Source of the DNA: Mucilaginibacter aquariorum
GTDB lineage: Bacteria; Bacteroidota; Bacteroidia; Sphingobacteriales; Sphingobacteriaceae
Assembly: GCF_024498135.1 (NCBI RefSeq)
Contig: NZ_JANHOH010000013.1
Location: 1 to 64,000 of the forward strand
Reading direction: 5' to 3'
Length of the DNA: 64,000 nucleotides
Under the pieces are notes generated by a model that did not search any database, was not told where the DNA came from, and saw only the letters and a list, made by a program, of their open reading frames with translations. This document shows, one piece after another, positions 34,631 to 43,172 of this stretch (positions are counted from its first letter, which is position 1; the number at the start of each line of letters is the position of its first letter). The translations under genes were made by a program, and so were the position numbers.

Positions 34631-36223
34631 TTAAAAAACCGTATCCTCCAAAACCTCCTGATGCTCAGGATAATCCGTAGTATAATGCAACCCTCTGCTT
34701 TCGTGCCTTGCCATTGCTGATTTTACTACCAAATAGGATACCTGGATCAAATTCCTTAACTCGCAAAGCTTAACCGATAGCTTGGTTTTCTTATAGAAAT
34801 CTTCGGTTTCTTCATACAGTAAACGCAGCCTGCGCATAGCCCTTTCCAAACGGAAATCGGAACGAACAATACCTACATAGTCATTCATCAGTTTTTGCAT
34901 TTCGCGAATATTGTGGGTAACTAATATATCTTCGTTGGATAGTTGTACACCTTTTTCGTCCCAGTCGGGGATATTGGCAGGTATCTCTAACTCATTAAAG
35001 TTTACAATAGCATCCTTATATATCCGGTGTGCAAAAACCAAGGCTTCTAATAACGAATTAGAAGCCAAACGATTAGCACCATGCAAACCTGTTGATGAAC
35101 ATTCGCCACAGGCATAAAGTCGCTCTATAGACGAACGGCCCTCGTGATCTACCAATACGCCTCCACACATATAATGGCATGCCGGCGCAACCGGGATCAT
35201 ATCGCGGGTCATATCAATACCAATATCCAAACACTTGGCATATATATTAGGGAAATGCTCCAGAATATCTTTTTTCTTTTTATGACGGATATCGAGGTAA
35301 ACAAAGTCTTCCCCCGACTTTTTTATTTCAGAGTCGATAGCACGGGCAACAATATCACGTGGGGCTAATGATTTACGATGATCATATTCGTTCATAAACT
35401 CTTCACCGTTAGTGCGCCTTAATACACCACCCATTCCCCGTACCGCTTCAGATATAAGGAATGAAGGATATTCCCCCGGGTTATATAAGGCAGTAGGGTG
35501 GAACTGGATAAATTCCATATTACGTACTTTACCCTTAGCACGATAAACCATGGCCACACCATCGCCGGTAGCAATAACAGGGTTGGTAGTTACCGAATAG
35601 ATATGCCCTGCACCACCAGATGCCATGATGGTGATTTTCGATTCTATCTTTTCTACCTGGTTATTCTCGGTATTAAAAGCATAGATGCCGTAGCATTTTA
35701 TATTATCGGATGACTTATCCACAAACTCACCTAAATGGTGTTGGGTTATCAGATCGACAGCAAAATAATGGGTTAGTATCTCAATGTTTGGTTCGCGATG
35801 AATCTCTTCCAATAATGATCTTTCAATCTCAAATCCGGTGATATCCTTATAATGCAGCACCCTAAATTCGCTGTGGCCGCCTTCTTTTGCAAGGTCATAA
35901 ATGCCTTCGTTGGTCTTATCAAAATTGGTTCCGTAATCAATAATCTCCCGAATTCGCTCTGGACCTTCCTTAACAACTGCTTCCACAACTTCGGGGTCGC
36001 AAAGGCCATCACCGGCAATTAGGGTGTCATTTATGTGTTTTTCAAACGAATCTTCTTTTTTATCAACAACTACAGCAACACCGCCCTGGGCATACTTAGT
36101 GTTACTTTCATCCTCGTTAGCTTTTGTAACTATCAGTACCTTACCATGCTTTGCAGCCTTTAGTGCAAAACTTAATCCGGCTATACCCGATCCTACTACA
36201 AGGAAATCAACAGTTCTGGTCAT
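34631..36223 (-). CDS. nadB: L-aspartate oxidase
   Basis: 530-residue flavoprotein of the succinate-dehydrogenase/fumarate-reductase family: FAD motif VVGSGIAGLSFALKAAKHGK, TKYAQGGVAVV, GGAGHIYSVTTNP, RGMGGVLRRTNGEEFM, and CGGVLVDHEGRSSIERLYACGE. The H-G-A-N-R-L-A-S-N-S-L-L-E motif is typical of NadB. It oxidises L-aspartate to iminoaspartate, which NadA condenses with dihydroxyacetone phosphate to quinolinate in de novo NAD synthesis. nadA lies divergently 407 bases away, so the pair may share control. nadC is not in the window. Confidence 0.96.
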   Translation of the reverse strand: MTRTVDFLVVGSGIAGLSFALKAAKHGKVLIVTKANEDESNTKYAQGGVAVVVDKKEDSFEKHINDTLIAGDGLCDPEVVEAVVKEGPERIREIIDYGTNFDKTNEGIYDLAKEGGHSEFRVLHYKDITGFEIERSLLEEIHREPNIEILTHYFAVDLITQHHLGEFVDKSSDNIKCYGIYAFNTENNQVEKIESKITIMASGGAGHIYSVTTNPVIATGDGVAMVYRAKGKVRNMEFIQFHPTALYNPGEYPSFLISEAVRGMGGVLRRTNGEEFMNEYDHRKSLAPRDIVARAIDSEIKKSGEDFVYLDIRHKKKKDILEHFPNIYAKCLDIGIDMTRDMIPVAPACHYMCGGVLVDHEGRSSIERLYACGECSSTGLHGANRLASNSLLEALVFAHRIYKDAIVNFNELEIPANIPDWDEKGVQLSNEDILVTHNIREMQKLMNDYVGIVRSDFRLERAMRRLRLLYEETEDFYKKTKLSVKLCELRNLIQVSYLVVKSAMARHESRGLHYTTDYPEHQEVLEDTVF

Positions 36224-36630
36224 CTTTAGTATATGTATTGTGTAAAATTAGCCTTTATGTTAATAAGGGGTATAAAACATGTTAACTTTGTGTAAGTAAA
36301 AACTTAAGAAATAAACAGAACGTTGATAACTCTGAAATTTACAGTTTTTACATTTACTTTTGAGCGATTTGTAAGACGATATTACAACGAAACTAACATT
36401 TTATTCAGCATGTAATTATCAACAAATAAGTATTTAAATTAAAACTTGTTTGTCACACTAATCTTAAAATCAGCAAAATAAAAACTAAAAAGAGGTTAAG
36501 AACTGTTAATAAGTATGGAAAACTAACTTTTCAAGCAAATAGCAGAACGACTTTTAAACATAACTAACACCTTAATAACAATAGTTTTATTTATATATAT
36601 AAAAAGAGTTATTATTAATTGATTTGTGGA
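36224..36630. promoter_or_regulatory. A+T-rich divergent intergenic region between nadB and nadA
   Basis: 407 bases without a credible gene. The sequence is far richer in A+T than its flanks and repeatedly contains GTTAA/TTAAC words (for example near 36281, 36497, 36505). It must contain both promoters. No canonical niacin-repressor (NrtR/NadR) operator palindrome could be identified by eye. Confidence 0.5.
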
Positions 36631-37623
36631 ATGGATATCTTCGAAGAAATAAAAGTGAAAGGTTTTGCAGACGAATACATCGACCCGTCGCTTGACCTTT
36701 TCGCCGAAATAGAAAAACTTAAAAAAGAAAAAAATGCTGTCATACTGGCCCACTATTACCAGGAAGGAGATATTCAGGATATTGCCGATTATATTGGCGA
36801 TAGCCTTGGCCTATCTCAGCAGGCAGCAAAAACGGATGCCGATATTATTGTTTTTGCCGGTGTACACTTCATGGCCGAAACAGCAAAAATATTATCACCA
36901 AACAAGAAAGTTCTTTTACCGGATCTGAAAGCAGGATGCTCTTTGGCCGATAGCTGCCCACCGCACTTGTTTAAAAAGTTTAAAGAAAATTATCCCGACC
37001 ATTTGGTGATAACCTATGTGAACTGTACGGCAGAACTGAAAGCTTTAAGCGACATAGTTTGTACGTCAAGCAATGCGGTGCAGATTGTGGAAAGTTTGCC
37101 GAAAGAGCAGAAGATTATTTTCGGACCGGATAGGAATTTAGGGGCATGGGTAGCCAAAAAAACAGGCCGCGACCTGGTGCTTTGGAATGGTGCCTGTATG
37201 GTACACGAGATCTTCAGCCGTGAAAAAATTACGAAGCTGAAAGAACGTTACCCGAATGCTAAAATACTGGCACACCCTGAATGTGAGGAAGTTATATTAC
37301 AGCTGGCAGATTATATAGGATCAACTACCGGGATATTAAAATACGCTACCAATAGCCCCGAAAAGGAATTTATAGTGGCTACAGAGGCCGGTATATTACA
37401 CCAGATGCAAAAGGAAAACCCGGATAAAACTTTTATTCCGGCACCCCCAAATAACACCTGCGCCTGTAACGACTGCCCGCACATGAAACGTAATACACTG
37501 GAAAAGCTTTACCTGTGTTTAAAAAATGAAATGCCGGAAATTGAAGTGCCTGCACATATCATAGAAAAAGCGGTAAAACCTATTGAAAGGATGCTGGAGA
37601 TCTCAGCAAGTTTGGGGTTATAG
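36631..37623 (+). CDS. nadA: Quinolinate synthase A
   Basis: The ATG at 36631 (MDIFEEIKVKG) is preferred over an upstream TTG. The 330-residue protein has the three-fold NadA architecture: ILAHYYQEGDIQDIADYIGDSLGLSQQA, VLLPDLKAGCSLADSC (first cluster Cys), ITYVNCTAELKALSD, GPDRNLGAWVAKKTG, HPECEEVILQLADYIGSTTGI (second Cys) and NTCACNDCPHMKRNTLEKL (third Cys). It holds an oxygen-sensitive [4Fe-4S] cluster. It works with L-aspartate oxidase encoded divergently. Confidence 0.97.
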   Translation: MDIFEEIKVKGFADEYIDPSLDLFAEIEKLKKEKNAVILAHYYQEGDIQDIADYIGDSLGLSQQAAKTDADIIVFAGVHFMAETAKILSPNKKVLLPDLKAGCSLADSCPPHLFKKFKENYPDHLVITYVNCTAELKALSDIVCTSSNAVQIVESLPKEQKIIFGPDRNLGAWVAKKTGRDLVLWNGACMVHEIFSREKITKLKERYPNAKILAHPECEEVILQLADYIGSTTGILKYATNSPEKEFIVATEAGILHQMQKENPDKTFIPAPPNNTCACNDCPHMKRNTLEKLYLCLKNEMPEIEVPAHIIEKAVKPIERMLEISASLGL

Positions 37624-37636
37624 GCCACTTTCCACC

Positions 37637-37734
37637 CGTCATTGCTGTAAGGTACGAAGCAATCTCTTTAGGACAATTGTACACCTTGCATGAAGGAACA
37701 GCTTAAAGAGATTGCTTCGTACCTCGCAATGACG
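37637..37734. repeat. MITE-like inverted-repeat element, copy A
   Basis: A 98-base element with ends CGTCATTGC and GCAATGACG. The arms (37637-37670 and 37704-37734) are complementary except for three extra bases in the left arm and include GGTACGAAGCAATCTC and its complement. The interior matches, in reverse complement, that of copy B at 40555-40649 (for example ACACCTTGCAT). It follows nadA. Confidence 0.75.
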
Positions 37735-37742
37735 AGTACAAT

Positions 37743-37778
37743 AAAAAAGGCCTTGCTTATTCAAGCAAGGCCTTTTTT
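37743..37778. terminator. Bidirectional terminator
   Basis: A 15-base stem (37743-37757 with 37764-37778) containing GGCCTTGCT, loop TATTCA, flanked by A-run and T-run. It separates convergent nadA (with its repeat) and the nuclease gene. Confidence 0.8.
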
Positions 37779-37816
37779 ATCGGTGAAATCAGCACCTAAA
37801 ATCAGTGTAATCTCAA

Positions 37817-39238
37817 CTATAGATTATCCTTTTTAGTTTCTACAGCATCCTGTATATTCTGCGGTAGATTTGATAGCAGGTTATAACCGGTAGCGGTTTC
37901 AATATCACGTACGGTAACACGGTATTGTCTCCAGTCGCTATTTGTTGTATTAATGTTTGGTGTATTTACGGCAATTACACGGGTACTGGTAGTTATCCTG
38001 CTAATATCACCATCACCTTTAGGTACAATCACAGCAACTTTCCAAACATTGCTTGGTACAATAATGTGGTCATTATTTATTTTATTTGCAGCGCCTTTTG
38101 AACCTGTACCACCCATACCATAATTTCCCATTACAATATATACCTCGTTACCGGCAACAACCTGTTCGCGCAGGTAATTTTCCATATTGGCCCAGGTTTG
38201 CTGATTATTTTGTGGTGCCTGCGGTATCATATTGGTCATCAGGAAAGTGGCGGCATTAGCATTTGCAGAGCTTGTTCTGTCGGCAGATGGGCAGTTATGT
38301 CCTCTGTCAAAACCAGAACCCGAAAAGCTATTACTTTCTACCTGGTAAAAAGTGTTTGGCAAACCTATAAAACCTGCAAAGTTATCAACCCTTGGTGCTG
38401 CGTTGGTAATATTGGTAGCATCTAAATGCCAGCTCACCCAGTTTGGTGTACCTCTGGTGCTGCTGTACGATTCTGTATAATAGCTTTGATCTATCAGGTA
38501 ATTATCAGCCATAACAACCGCAGGTTGTGCATTAGATGGGTTACCAAACAATAAATTACTATTGTCTCCTGTAGCTGGTGGCGCGTCGGGGCCAACGGTT
38601 ACGCCCCTGTCTGCAGCAGGTGTACCTGTATTTGTTGTAGTATCGGGGTCGGTAGTATCCGGTAAGCCAACTATTATACCTGCATCACCTGTACCTTTAA
38701 AAGTAATATCATCAAGGTTAATACGTGTAGTACCGGTTTTTTGGATCCGGAAACGAACAGGTTTTGTGGTAACAACCTTAAATGAATCGGTAACCAGTGT
38801 AGTATTGTTTTCGGCAATATCGGCACCTAACTGAGTAAAGGTTTTACCACTATCAACAGACATCATTAATTGCCAGGTTGATGCCGCGTCATTACCATAT
38901 TTAGCGTGTTTTATACTGATCTGTTCAACACCCTTAATGTCAAACTTCATGGTGATATCGCCTGTGCGCAAGCGTACAGCTTTTGTATCGGCCTTAACAT
39001 CAGCAGCAAGATTACCAATTAAGGCATCATTAAAACTCCATATACCCGTATTTAACTGAACATCTAATATTGCATAACCGCCTTTGCTACCGGTCTCAAA
39101 ACCTTCAACAATAGTATAAGGTTTTGGTGCCGGTGGTATTACAATTGGGTCTATAGGTTGTTGTGGGGTATTGTCTTTCTTACAACTTGCAATAACAAGT
39201 AAAAGGGCTGAAAAAATAAGTAATTTTCTGATTTTCAT
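37817..39238 (-). CDS. Secreted DNA/RNA non-specific endonuclease lipoprotein
   Basis: 473 residues. MKIRKLLIFSALLLVIASCKK is a lipoprotein signal. Residues 40-170 form a jelly-roll-like domain (GFETGSKGGYAILDVQLNTGIWSFNDALIG ... RFRIQKTGTTRINLDDITFKG) often seen in Bacteroidota secreted nucleases. After a Thr/Asp-rich linker, residues 215-465 are a NUC1/Serratia-type nuclease with catalytic motif DRGHNCPSADRT and metal-binding Asn in NQQTWANMENYLR. It degrades extracellular nucleic acids, most likely for nutrient scavenging at the cell surface. The linker (DTTDPDTTTNTG) is low complexity. Confidence 0.9.
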   Translation of the reverse strand: MKIRKLLIFSALLLVIASCKKDNTPQQPIDPIVIPPAPKPYTIVEGFETGSKGGYAILDVQLNTGIWSFNDALIGNLAADVKADTKAVRLRTGDITMKFDIKGVEQISIKHAKYGNDAASTWQLMMSVDSGKTFTQLGADIAENNTTLVTDSFKVVTTKPVRFRIQKTGTTRINLDDITFKGTGDAGIIVGLPDTTDPDTTTNTGTPAADRGVTVGPDAPPATGDNSNLLFGNPSNAQPAVVMADNYLIDQSYYTESYSSTRGTPNWVSWHLDATNITNAAPRVDNFAGFIGLPNTFYQVESNSFSGSGFDRGHNCPSADRTSSANANAATFLMTNMIPQAPQNNQQTWANMENYLREQVVAGNEVYIVMGNYGMGGTGSKGAANKINNDHIIVPSNVWKVAVIVPKGDGDISRITTSTRVIAVNTPNINTTNSDWRQYRVTVRDIETATGYNLLSNLPQNIQDAVETKKDNL

Positions 39239-39377
39239 ATAAATGTATTTAGTAAAGTAAAAATAAGGGATATATATTAACCATGTGTTAATTAATTATT
39301 TGTATGGTAAATATTACAATTGGGCTAACTGTATGCGGATAAAGCAATTACAATAAGGTTATTGTATTAAGCTTTCG

Positions 39378-39385
39378 TATTTTTG
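39378..39385 (+). promoter_or_regulatory. Bacteroidota -7 box (TATTTTTG) upstream of thiL
   Basis: TATTTTTG is an exact TAnnTTTG match 110 bases before the thiL ATG. The dispersed repeat at 39396-39486 lies between it and the gene and would be in the leader. Confidence 0.4.
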
Positions 39386-39395
39386 TACTTTATTT

Positions 39396-39486
39396 GGATT
39401 GCACCGATTTGTTTAAGATTGATTACACCGATTCTATATCGTTATAATAATCAATCGCTGTAATCACCATTGTAATCTGTGAAATC
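39396..39486. repeat. Short dispersed-repeat-like sequence in the thiL leader
   Basis: The stretch contains alternating related words GATTGCACCGATT, GATTACACCGATT, AATCAATCGCTGTAATC and GTAATCTGTGAAATC, with partial internal inverted symmetry around 39440. This word set resembles repeats scattered through Sphingobacteriaceae genomes. No other copy is present in this window. Confidence 0.4.
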
Positions 39487-39495
39487 ATAATAAGT

Positions 39496-40542
39496 ATGTT
39501 CGAGAACGAAGAGAAAACCAATATAGAGAACTTAGGAGAATTTGGCCTGATAAACCACCTTACCAAAAACATAATACTTACTCAAAAAAGTACGGTGAAG
39601 GGGGTGGGGGATGATGCCGCTGTTTTAAGTTTTGAGGGGATGAAAACCCTGATATCTACTGATCTGCTTTTAGAAGGTATTCACTTTGATCTGGCTTATA
39701 CACCGCTTAAGCATTTAGGCTACAAAGCTGTACAGGTTAACCTGAGCGATATTTATGCTATGAATGGTACTGCCAGCCAGGTTACGGTCTCTATTGGTAT
39801 GAGCAGCAAGTTCCCCTTAGAGGCTATTGAAGAATTATATGAAGGTATTTACCTGGCCTGCGGCAATTATAATGTAGATATTGTGGGGGGTGATACATCA
39901 GCTTCAAAACAAGGCTTGGTTATCAGCATTACTTCTATTGGTTATGCCGATGAAAAAGATATTGTTTACCGTAATACTGCCGAAGAAGGTGACCTGATCT
40001 GTGTATCAGGCGATTTGGGTGGTGCTTATACCGGATTACAATTATTAGAGCGCGAGAAACTGGTTTATATCGAAAACCCAAATATTCAGCCCGATCTGGA
40101 AGGGAAAGACTATATCGTTGAACGCCAGCTAAAACCAGAGGCACGTAAGGATATTATTGATCTGTTAAAAGAATTAAGCGTTAAGCCAACATCAATGATA
40201 GATGTATCTGATGGTTTAGCATCCGAGATTTTACACATATGCAAGCAAAGCAATAAAGGCTGTAAGTTATACGAAGAAAAGATCCCTATCGACCCAATGA
40301 CCTACGAAACCGCCCGCGAATTTGGCCTGGACCCAACCGTTTGCGCTTTAAGTGGCGGTGAAGATTATGAATTACTTTTCACCGTAAAACAAGCAGATTA
40401 TGATAAGATCAAACATAAAATGGATTTCTCTATCATCGGTTATATCACGGAGCCAAACGAAGGCTGCAGCTTAATCACAAAATCCGGCAATTTGCACGAG
40501 CTAAAAGCGCAGGGTTGGAACGCTTTTAAGGCTGGGGAATAA
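39496..40542 (+). CDS. thiL: Thiamine-monophosphate kinase
   Basis: 348 residues with the ThiL/PurM fold: GVGDDAAVLSFEGMKTLISTDLLLEGIHFDLAYTPLKHLGYKAVQVNLSDIYAMNG, IVGGDTSASKQGLVISITSIG, MIDVSDGLASEILHICKQSNKG and CALSGGEDYELLFTV. These include the Asp residues binding Mg-ATP and the substrate. It phosphorylates thiamine phosphate to thiamine diphosphate, the cofactor of the ThDP enzyme encoded at 60331-62094. No other thiamine genes are adjacent. Confidence 0.96.
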   Translation: MFENEEKTNIENLGEFGLINHLTKNIILTQKSTVKGVGDDAAVLSFEGMKTLISTDLLLEGIHFDLAYTPLKHLGYKAVQVNLSDIYAMNGTASQVTVSIGMSSKFPLEAIEELYEGIYLACGNYNVDIVGGDTSASKQGLVISITSIGYADEKDIVYRNTAEEGDLICVSGDLGGAYTGLQLLEREKLVYIENPNIQPDLEGKDYIVERQLKPEARKDIIDLLKELSVKPTSMIDVSDGLASEILHICKQSNKGCKLYEEKIPIDPMTYETAREFGLDPTVCALSGGEDYELLFTVKQADYDKIKHKMDFSIIGYITEPNEGCSLITKSGNLHELKAQGWNAFKAGE

Positions 40543-40554
40543 AATTTAACCGCC

Positions 40555-40649
40555 CGTCATTGCGAGGTACGAAGCAATCTCTTTAAGCTATTCCCTTATG
40601 CAAGGTGTATAACTGTCCTAAAGAGATTGCTTCGTACCTCGCAATGACG
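40555..40649. repeat. MITE-like inverted-repeat element, copy B
   Basis: A 95-base element whose first 31 bases (40555-40585) are the exact reverse complement of its last 31 (40619-40649). The spacer carries TGCAAGGTGTAT and TAACTGTCC, which are the reverse complement of the interior of copy A. Copies A and B are thus in opposite orientation 2.8 kb apart, flanking the nuclease and thiL genes. The structure could also act as a terminator for thiL. Confidence 0.8.
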
Positions 40650-40703
40650 TGCTGAAATAAATTTACAGTTATTAGTGCCAACTGCGTACTGATAACTGCA
40701 AAC

Positions 40704-42071
40704 TTACTCCCCATCCAAATACTTACTATCCAACTGCTTATTGGCCTTAGCCCCTAATCCCTTAATCTTCTCGGCGGTTTTGGTTAAATTACCGTTGCCA
40801 TCAACCAGTTTATTAAATGCGCTGTTATAAACCGATTGCGTTTGGTTAATATTTTTGCCGATGCTATCCATATCGGCCATAAAGCCAACAAACTTATCAT
40901 ACATAGATCCGCTTAGGCGAGCAATTTCTAATACATTACGGTTCTGGCGTTCCTGTTTCCAGATACTGGCAATAGTACGCAGGGTGGCCAGTAAAGTACT
41001 CGGGCTAACAATTACTACCCGTTTATCCCAGGCATCGCTAAATAGGTCGGCATCCAGCTGTACAGCAAAGCTAAAGGAGGATTCTATCGGTACAAAAAGC
41101 AAAACAAAATCGGGCGAGTTTACCTGGTACAGGTCATGATAGTTTTTTGACGACAGACCATGCACGTGGTTACGTAACGATTCTACATGCGCTTTTGAAA
41201 ACAGTTTTCGCTCTTCCTCGGTATCGCAATTCACCAGGCGCTCGTAAGCTATCAACGAGACCTTAGAATCAATTATTAAATGTTTTTCATCCGGGAGGTC
41301 AATTATAACATCGGGTTGCAACCTGCCGCCATCTGTGCCGTTCAGGCTGGCTTGTATCCGGTATTCACGATCGCGCACCAGGCCACTTCGTTCTAAAACT
41401 TTTTCCAGAATAACTTCACCCCAGTTGCCTTGCTTCTTATTGTCGCCTTTTAAAGCCTTGGTTAGGTTTGATGCCTCGGTACTGATCAGTTTATTAAGGT
41501 CCATAAGTTGAGTGATAACGCCTTTAAGTGTGTTACGCTCGGCGGCCTCCATATTATAAACTTTATCAACCTTATCCTCAAAAGCTTTAATATTTTCTTT
41601 CAACGGATTTAAGATAGCGTCAATACTCAGCTTGTTTACATCGGTAAATTCACGCGATTTTTCCTTCAATAACTTTTCGGCTACATTCTCAAACTCACGC
41701 TGAAAATGCTGGCGGGTTTGCTCAATTTCTTCTTTTTGCTCGGTCAGCTTTTGCTGCTGCGCTTGAAAGTACGATCGGGAAGATTCTAAAGATTGATTAG
41801 CCTGTGCCAACTGGGTACGCTCGTATAAAAGTTCATCAAGCAAGCGGTTTTGTTCGTCTTTAAGCAGTTTTGTAATGTTTTCTTTTTCAGAAAGTAAGCT
41901 GGTGGCTTTTTGCTCGGCTTGTGCCAACGCTATCTTTAACGATTCATTTTCTTTTTTTAACTTAGAAAGTTCATCAGCAGAAATAAGCCCGGCCGCAGGT
42001 TTTCTTAATAAAACAAACAGCACGATTCCCAACAAAATAACACCGGCACAAATTATAATAGCTACACCCAT
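40704..42071 (-). CDS. rmuC: RmuC family DNA recombination protein
   Basis: 455 residues: an N-terminal transmembrane helix (VAIIICAGVILLGIVLFVLL), a long coiled coil (about 35-200), and the RmuC nuclease-like domain with GNWGEVILEKVLERSGL, QPDVIIDLPDEKHLIIDSKVSLIAYERLV and FVPIESSFSFAVQ. The D-x-K pattern fits the PD-(D/E)xK-like fold. RmuC limits inversions between short inverted repeats in E. coli, which is notable given the adjacent inverted repeats, although this proximity may be coincidence. Confidence 0.93.
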   Translation of the reverse strand: MGVAIIICAGVILLGIVLFVLLRKPAAGLISADELSKLKKENESLKIALAQAEQKATSLLSEKENITKLLKDEQNRLLDELLYERTQLAQANQSLESSRSYFQAQQQKLTEQKEEIEQTRQHFQREFENVAEKLLKEKSREFTDVNKLSIDAILNPLKENIKAFEDKVDKVYNMEAAERNTLKGVITQLMDLNKLISTEASNLTKALKGDNKKQGNWGEVILEKVLERSGLVRDREYRIQASLNGTDGGRLQPDVIIDLPDEKHLIIDSKVSLIAYERLVNCDTEEERKLFSKAHVESLRNHVHGLSSKNYHDLYQVNSPDFVLLFVPIESSFSFAVQLDADLFSDAWDKRVVIVSPSTLLATLRTIASIWKQERQNRNVLEIARLSGSMYDKFVGFMADMDSIGKNINQTQSVYNSAFNKLVDGNGNLTKTAEKIKGLGAKANKQLDSKYLDGE

Positions 42072-42135
42072 TTTGATAAAAATATTAGCAAAACGAATGT
42101 AGTAATTTTACTATTAAAATAAAATACTTAGTAAA

Positions 42136-42381
42136 TTATGGGTTTGTCCTCAGTGTATCTTTTGGCGCATTGGTGTTGCCGGATCCATTGCCGCTGGTAT
42201 CTTTCCCGCCGGTTTCTGTTGGGGTAGTTTGATACTTAGCACTATCTGCCGGAGACTCATTCCCTACATGGGTTTGACCGGAATCTGCCGAAGTATCGCT
42301 ATCACTACCCGGTTTATTCCCTTTACAGGCAACAACTGTAATAGCCATTAATATGAACAGATAAACAAATGGCTTTTTCAT
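42136..42381 (-). CDS. Small lipoprotein, tandem copy 2
   Basis: Starting at the ATG at 42381 the 81-residue product begins MKKPFVYLFILMAITVVACKGN, with a lipobox Cys at residue 19. The rest is low-complexity and rich in Ser, Gly, Thr, Asn and Asp, ending KDTLRTNP. It has the same length and the same beginning and end pattern as the neighbouring gene, from which it is separated by one base, so a tandem duplication is clear. Function unknown; the mature peptide looks disordered. Confidence 0.72.
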   Translation of the reverse strand: MKKPFVYLFILMAITVVACKGNKPGSDSDTSADSGQTHVGNESPADSAKYQTTPTETGGKDTSGNGSGNTNAPKDTLRTNP

Positions 42382-42382
42382 A

Positions 42383-42628
42383 TTATTTAGGATTGGTTTT
42401 AAGGGTATCGGCAGTTGGGTTGGTTGTGCCTTTTGCATTGCCGCTGGTATCGGTACCACCTGTGCCTGTTTGTGCGGGAGCGCTTGATGACACTGTGGTA
42501 TCTGCCGCGCCGGAGCTGCCTACATTTGTTGCGCCCGAATCGGGTTTATCACCGTCCGTTTTATTATTGCCTTTACAGGCAGATAAACTTATGGCTGCTG
42601 CAAACAGATAAACAAATAACTTTTTCAT
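42383..42628 (-). CDS. Small lipoprotein, tandem copy 1
   Basis: The ATG at 42628 gives an 81-residue protein beginning MKKLFVYLFAAAISLSACKGN and ending TADTLKTNPK. The CKGN start, the T-E/Q-T-G-G-x-D-T-S-G-N block and the C-terminal D-T-L-K/R-T-N-P are shared with the next gene. It is a lipoprotein with a disordered acidic, Thr/Ser-rich tail, as often seen for short envelope lipoproteins of unknown role. The two copies are probably one transcript. Confidence 0.72.
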   Translation of the reverse strand: MKKLFVYLFAAAISLSACKGNNKTDGDKPDSGATNVGSSGAADTTVSSSAPAQTGTGGTDTSGNAKGTTNPTADTLKTNPK

Positions 42629-42677
42629 AGTTAAGTACATTGGTATACTTAAACTACAAACAGAAGTATTGCGGGTT

Positions 42678-43172
42678 TTAATTATTTGGGGTGTTCTGTG
42701 CTTTTTCTACCCTTAAGCCGGCATCAATAACCTCGTGCAGCGGGTTATCGCGCATATTTTGCTCTATCTCGAAATGGTAAACCCCCTTGGCCGGGAATTT
42801 ATATTGGGTACGTAGCGGCAATTGAAAGCTGTATAAATTACCGCTGCCACTGCCCAGCCACTCACCATCTTTATTGGCCAGTTTAAATTCGTAACGGGTG
42901 GTATGTGTTTTTTTGCCTGGCGATGTTTGAATGAGCAGCGCAAACATGTTAGCATATTTATAATTGCCGCTAACCCTTAGGTTAAAATAAAGGTTATAGG
43001 GCACGCTGATATCATCTATCTTAACATCGTACTTAACCCGGTTAACATACGACCAATTGTGATTGGCTATCGCCGTGTTTTGATCTATAACCGCGTTGGG
43101 ATCCGTGCAGCCTTGTGCCGAAAAAAGCACAAGGGCAATTATTCCACCAAAAAGAAATTTAAACGCTTGCAT
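42678..43172 (-). CDS. gldH: Gliding motility lipoprotein GldH
   Basis: 164 residues. The lipobox is in LFSAQGCTDP. The body matches GldH: IANHNWSYVNRVKYDVKIDDISVPYNLYFNLRVSGNYKYANMFALLIQTSPG, RYEFKLANKDGEWLGSGSGNLYSFQLPL and GVYHFEIEQNMRDNPLHEVIDAGLRVEK. GldH is required for gliding in Flavobacterium but is also conserved in non-gliding relatives, where it may have a general envelope or type 9 secretion role. It is the last gene of the holB-ricT-gldH operon, its start overlapping the ricT stop. Confidence 0.92.
   Translation of the reverse strand: MQAFKFLFGGIIALVLFSAQGCTDPNAVIDQNTAIANHNWSYVNRVKYDVKIDDISVPYNLYFNLRVSGNYKYANMFALLIQTSPGKKTHTTRYEFKLANKDGEWLGSGSGNLYSFQLPLRTQYKFPAKGVYHFEIEQNMRDNPLHEVIDAGLRVEKAQNTPNN

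Noticed and set aside
37637..40649. The two related repeats as a CRISPR array
   Set aside because: Only two copies, 2.8 kb apart in opposite orientation, with internal arms and no regular spacers or cas genes.
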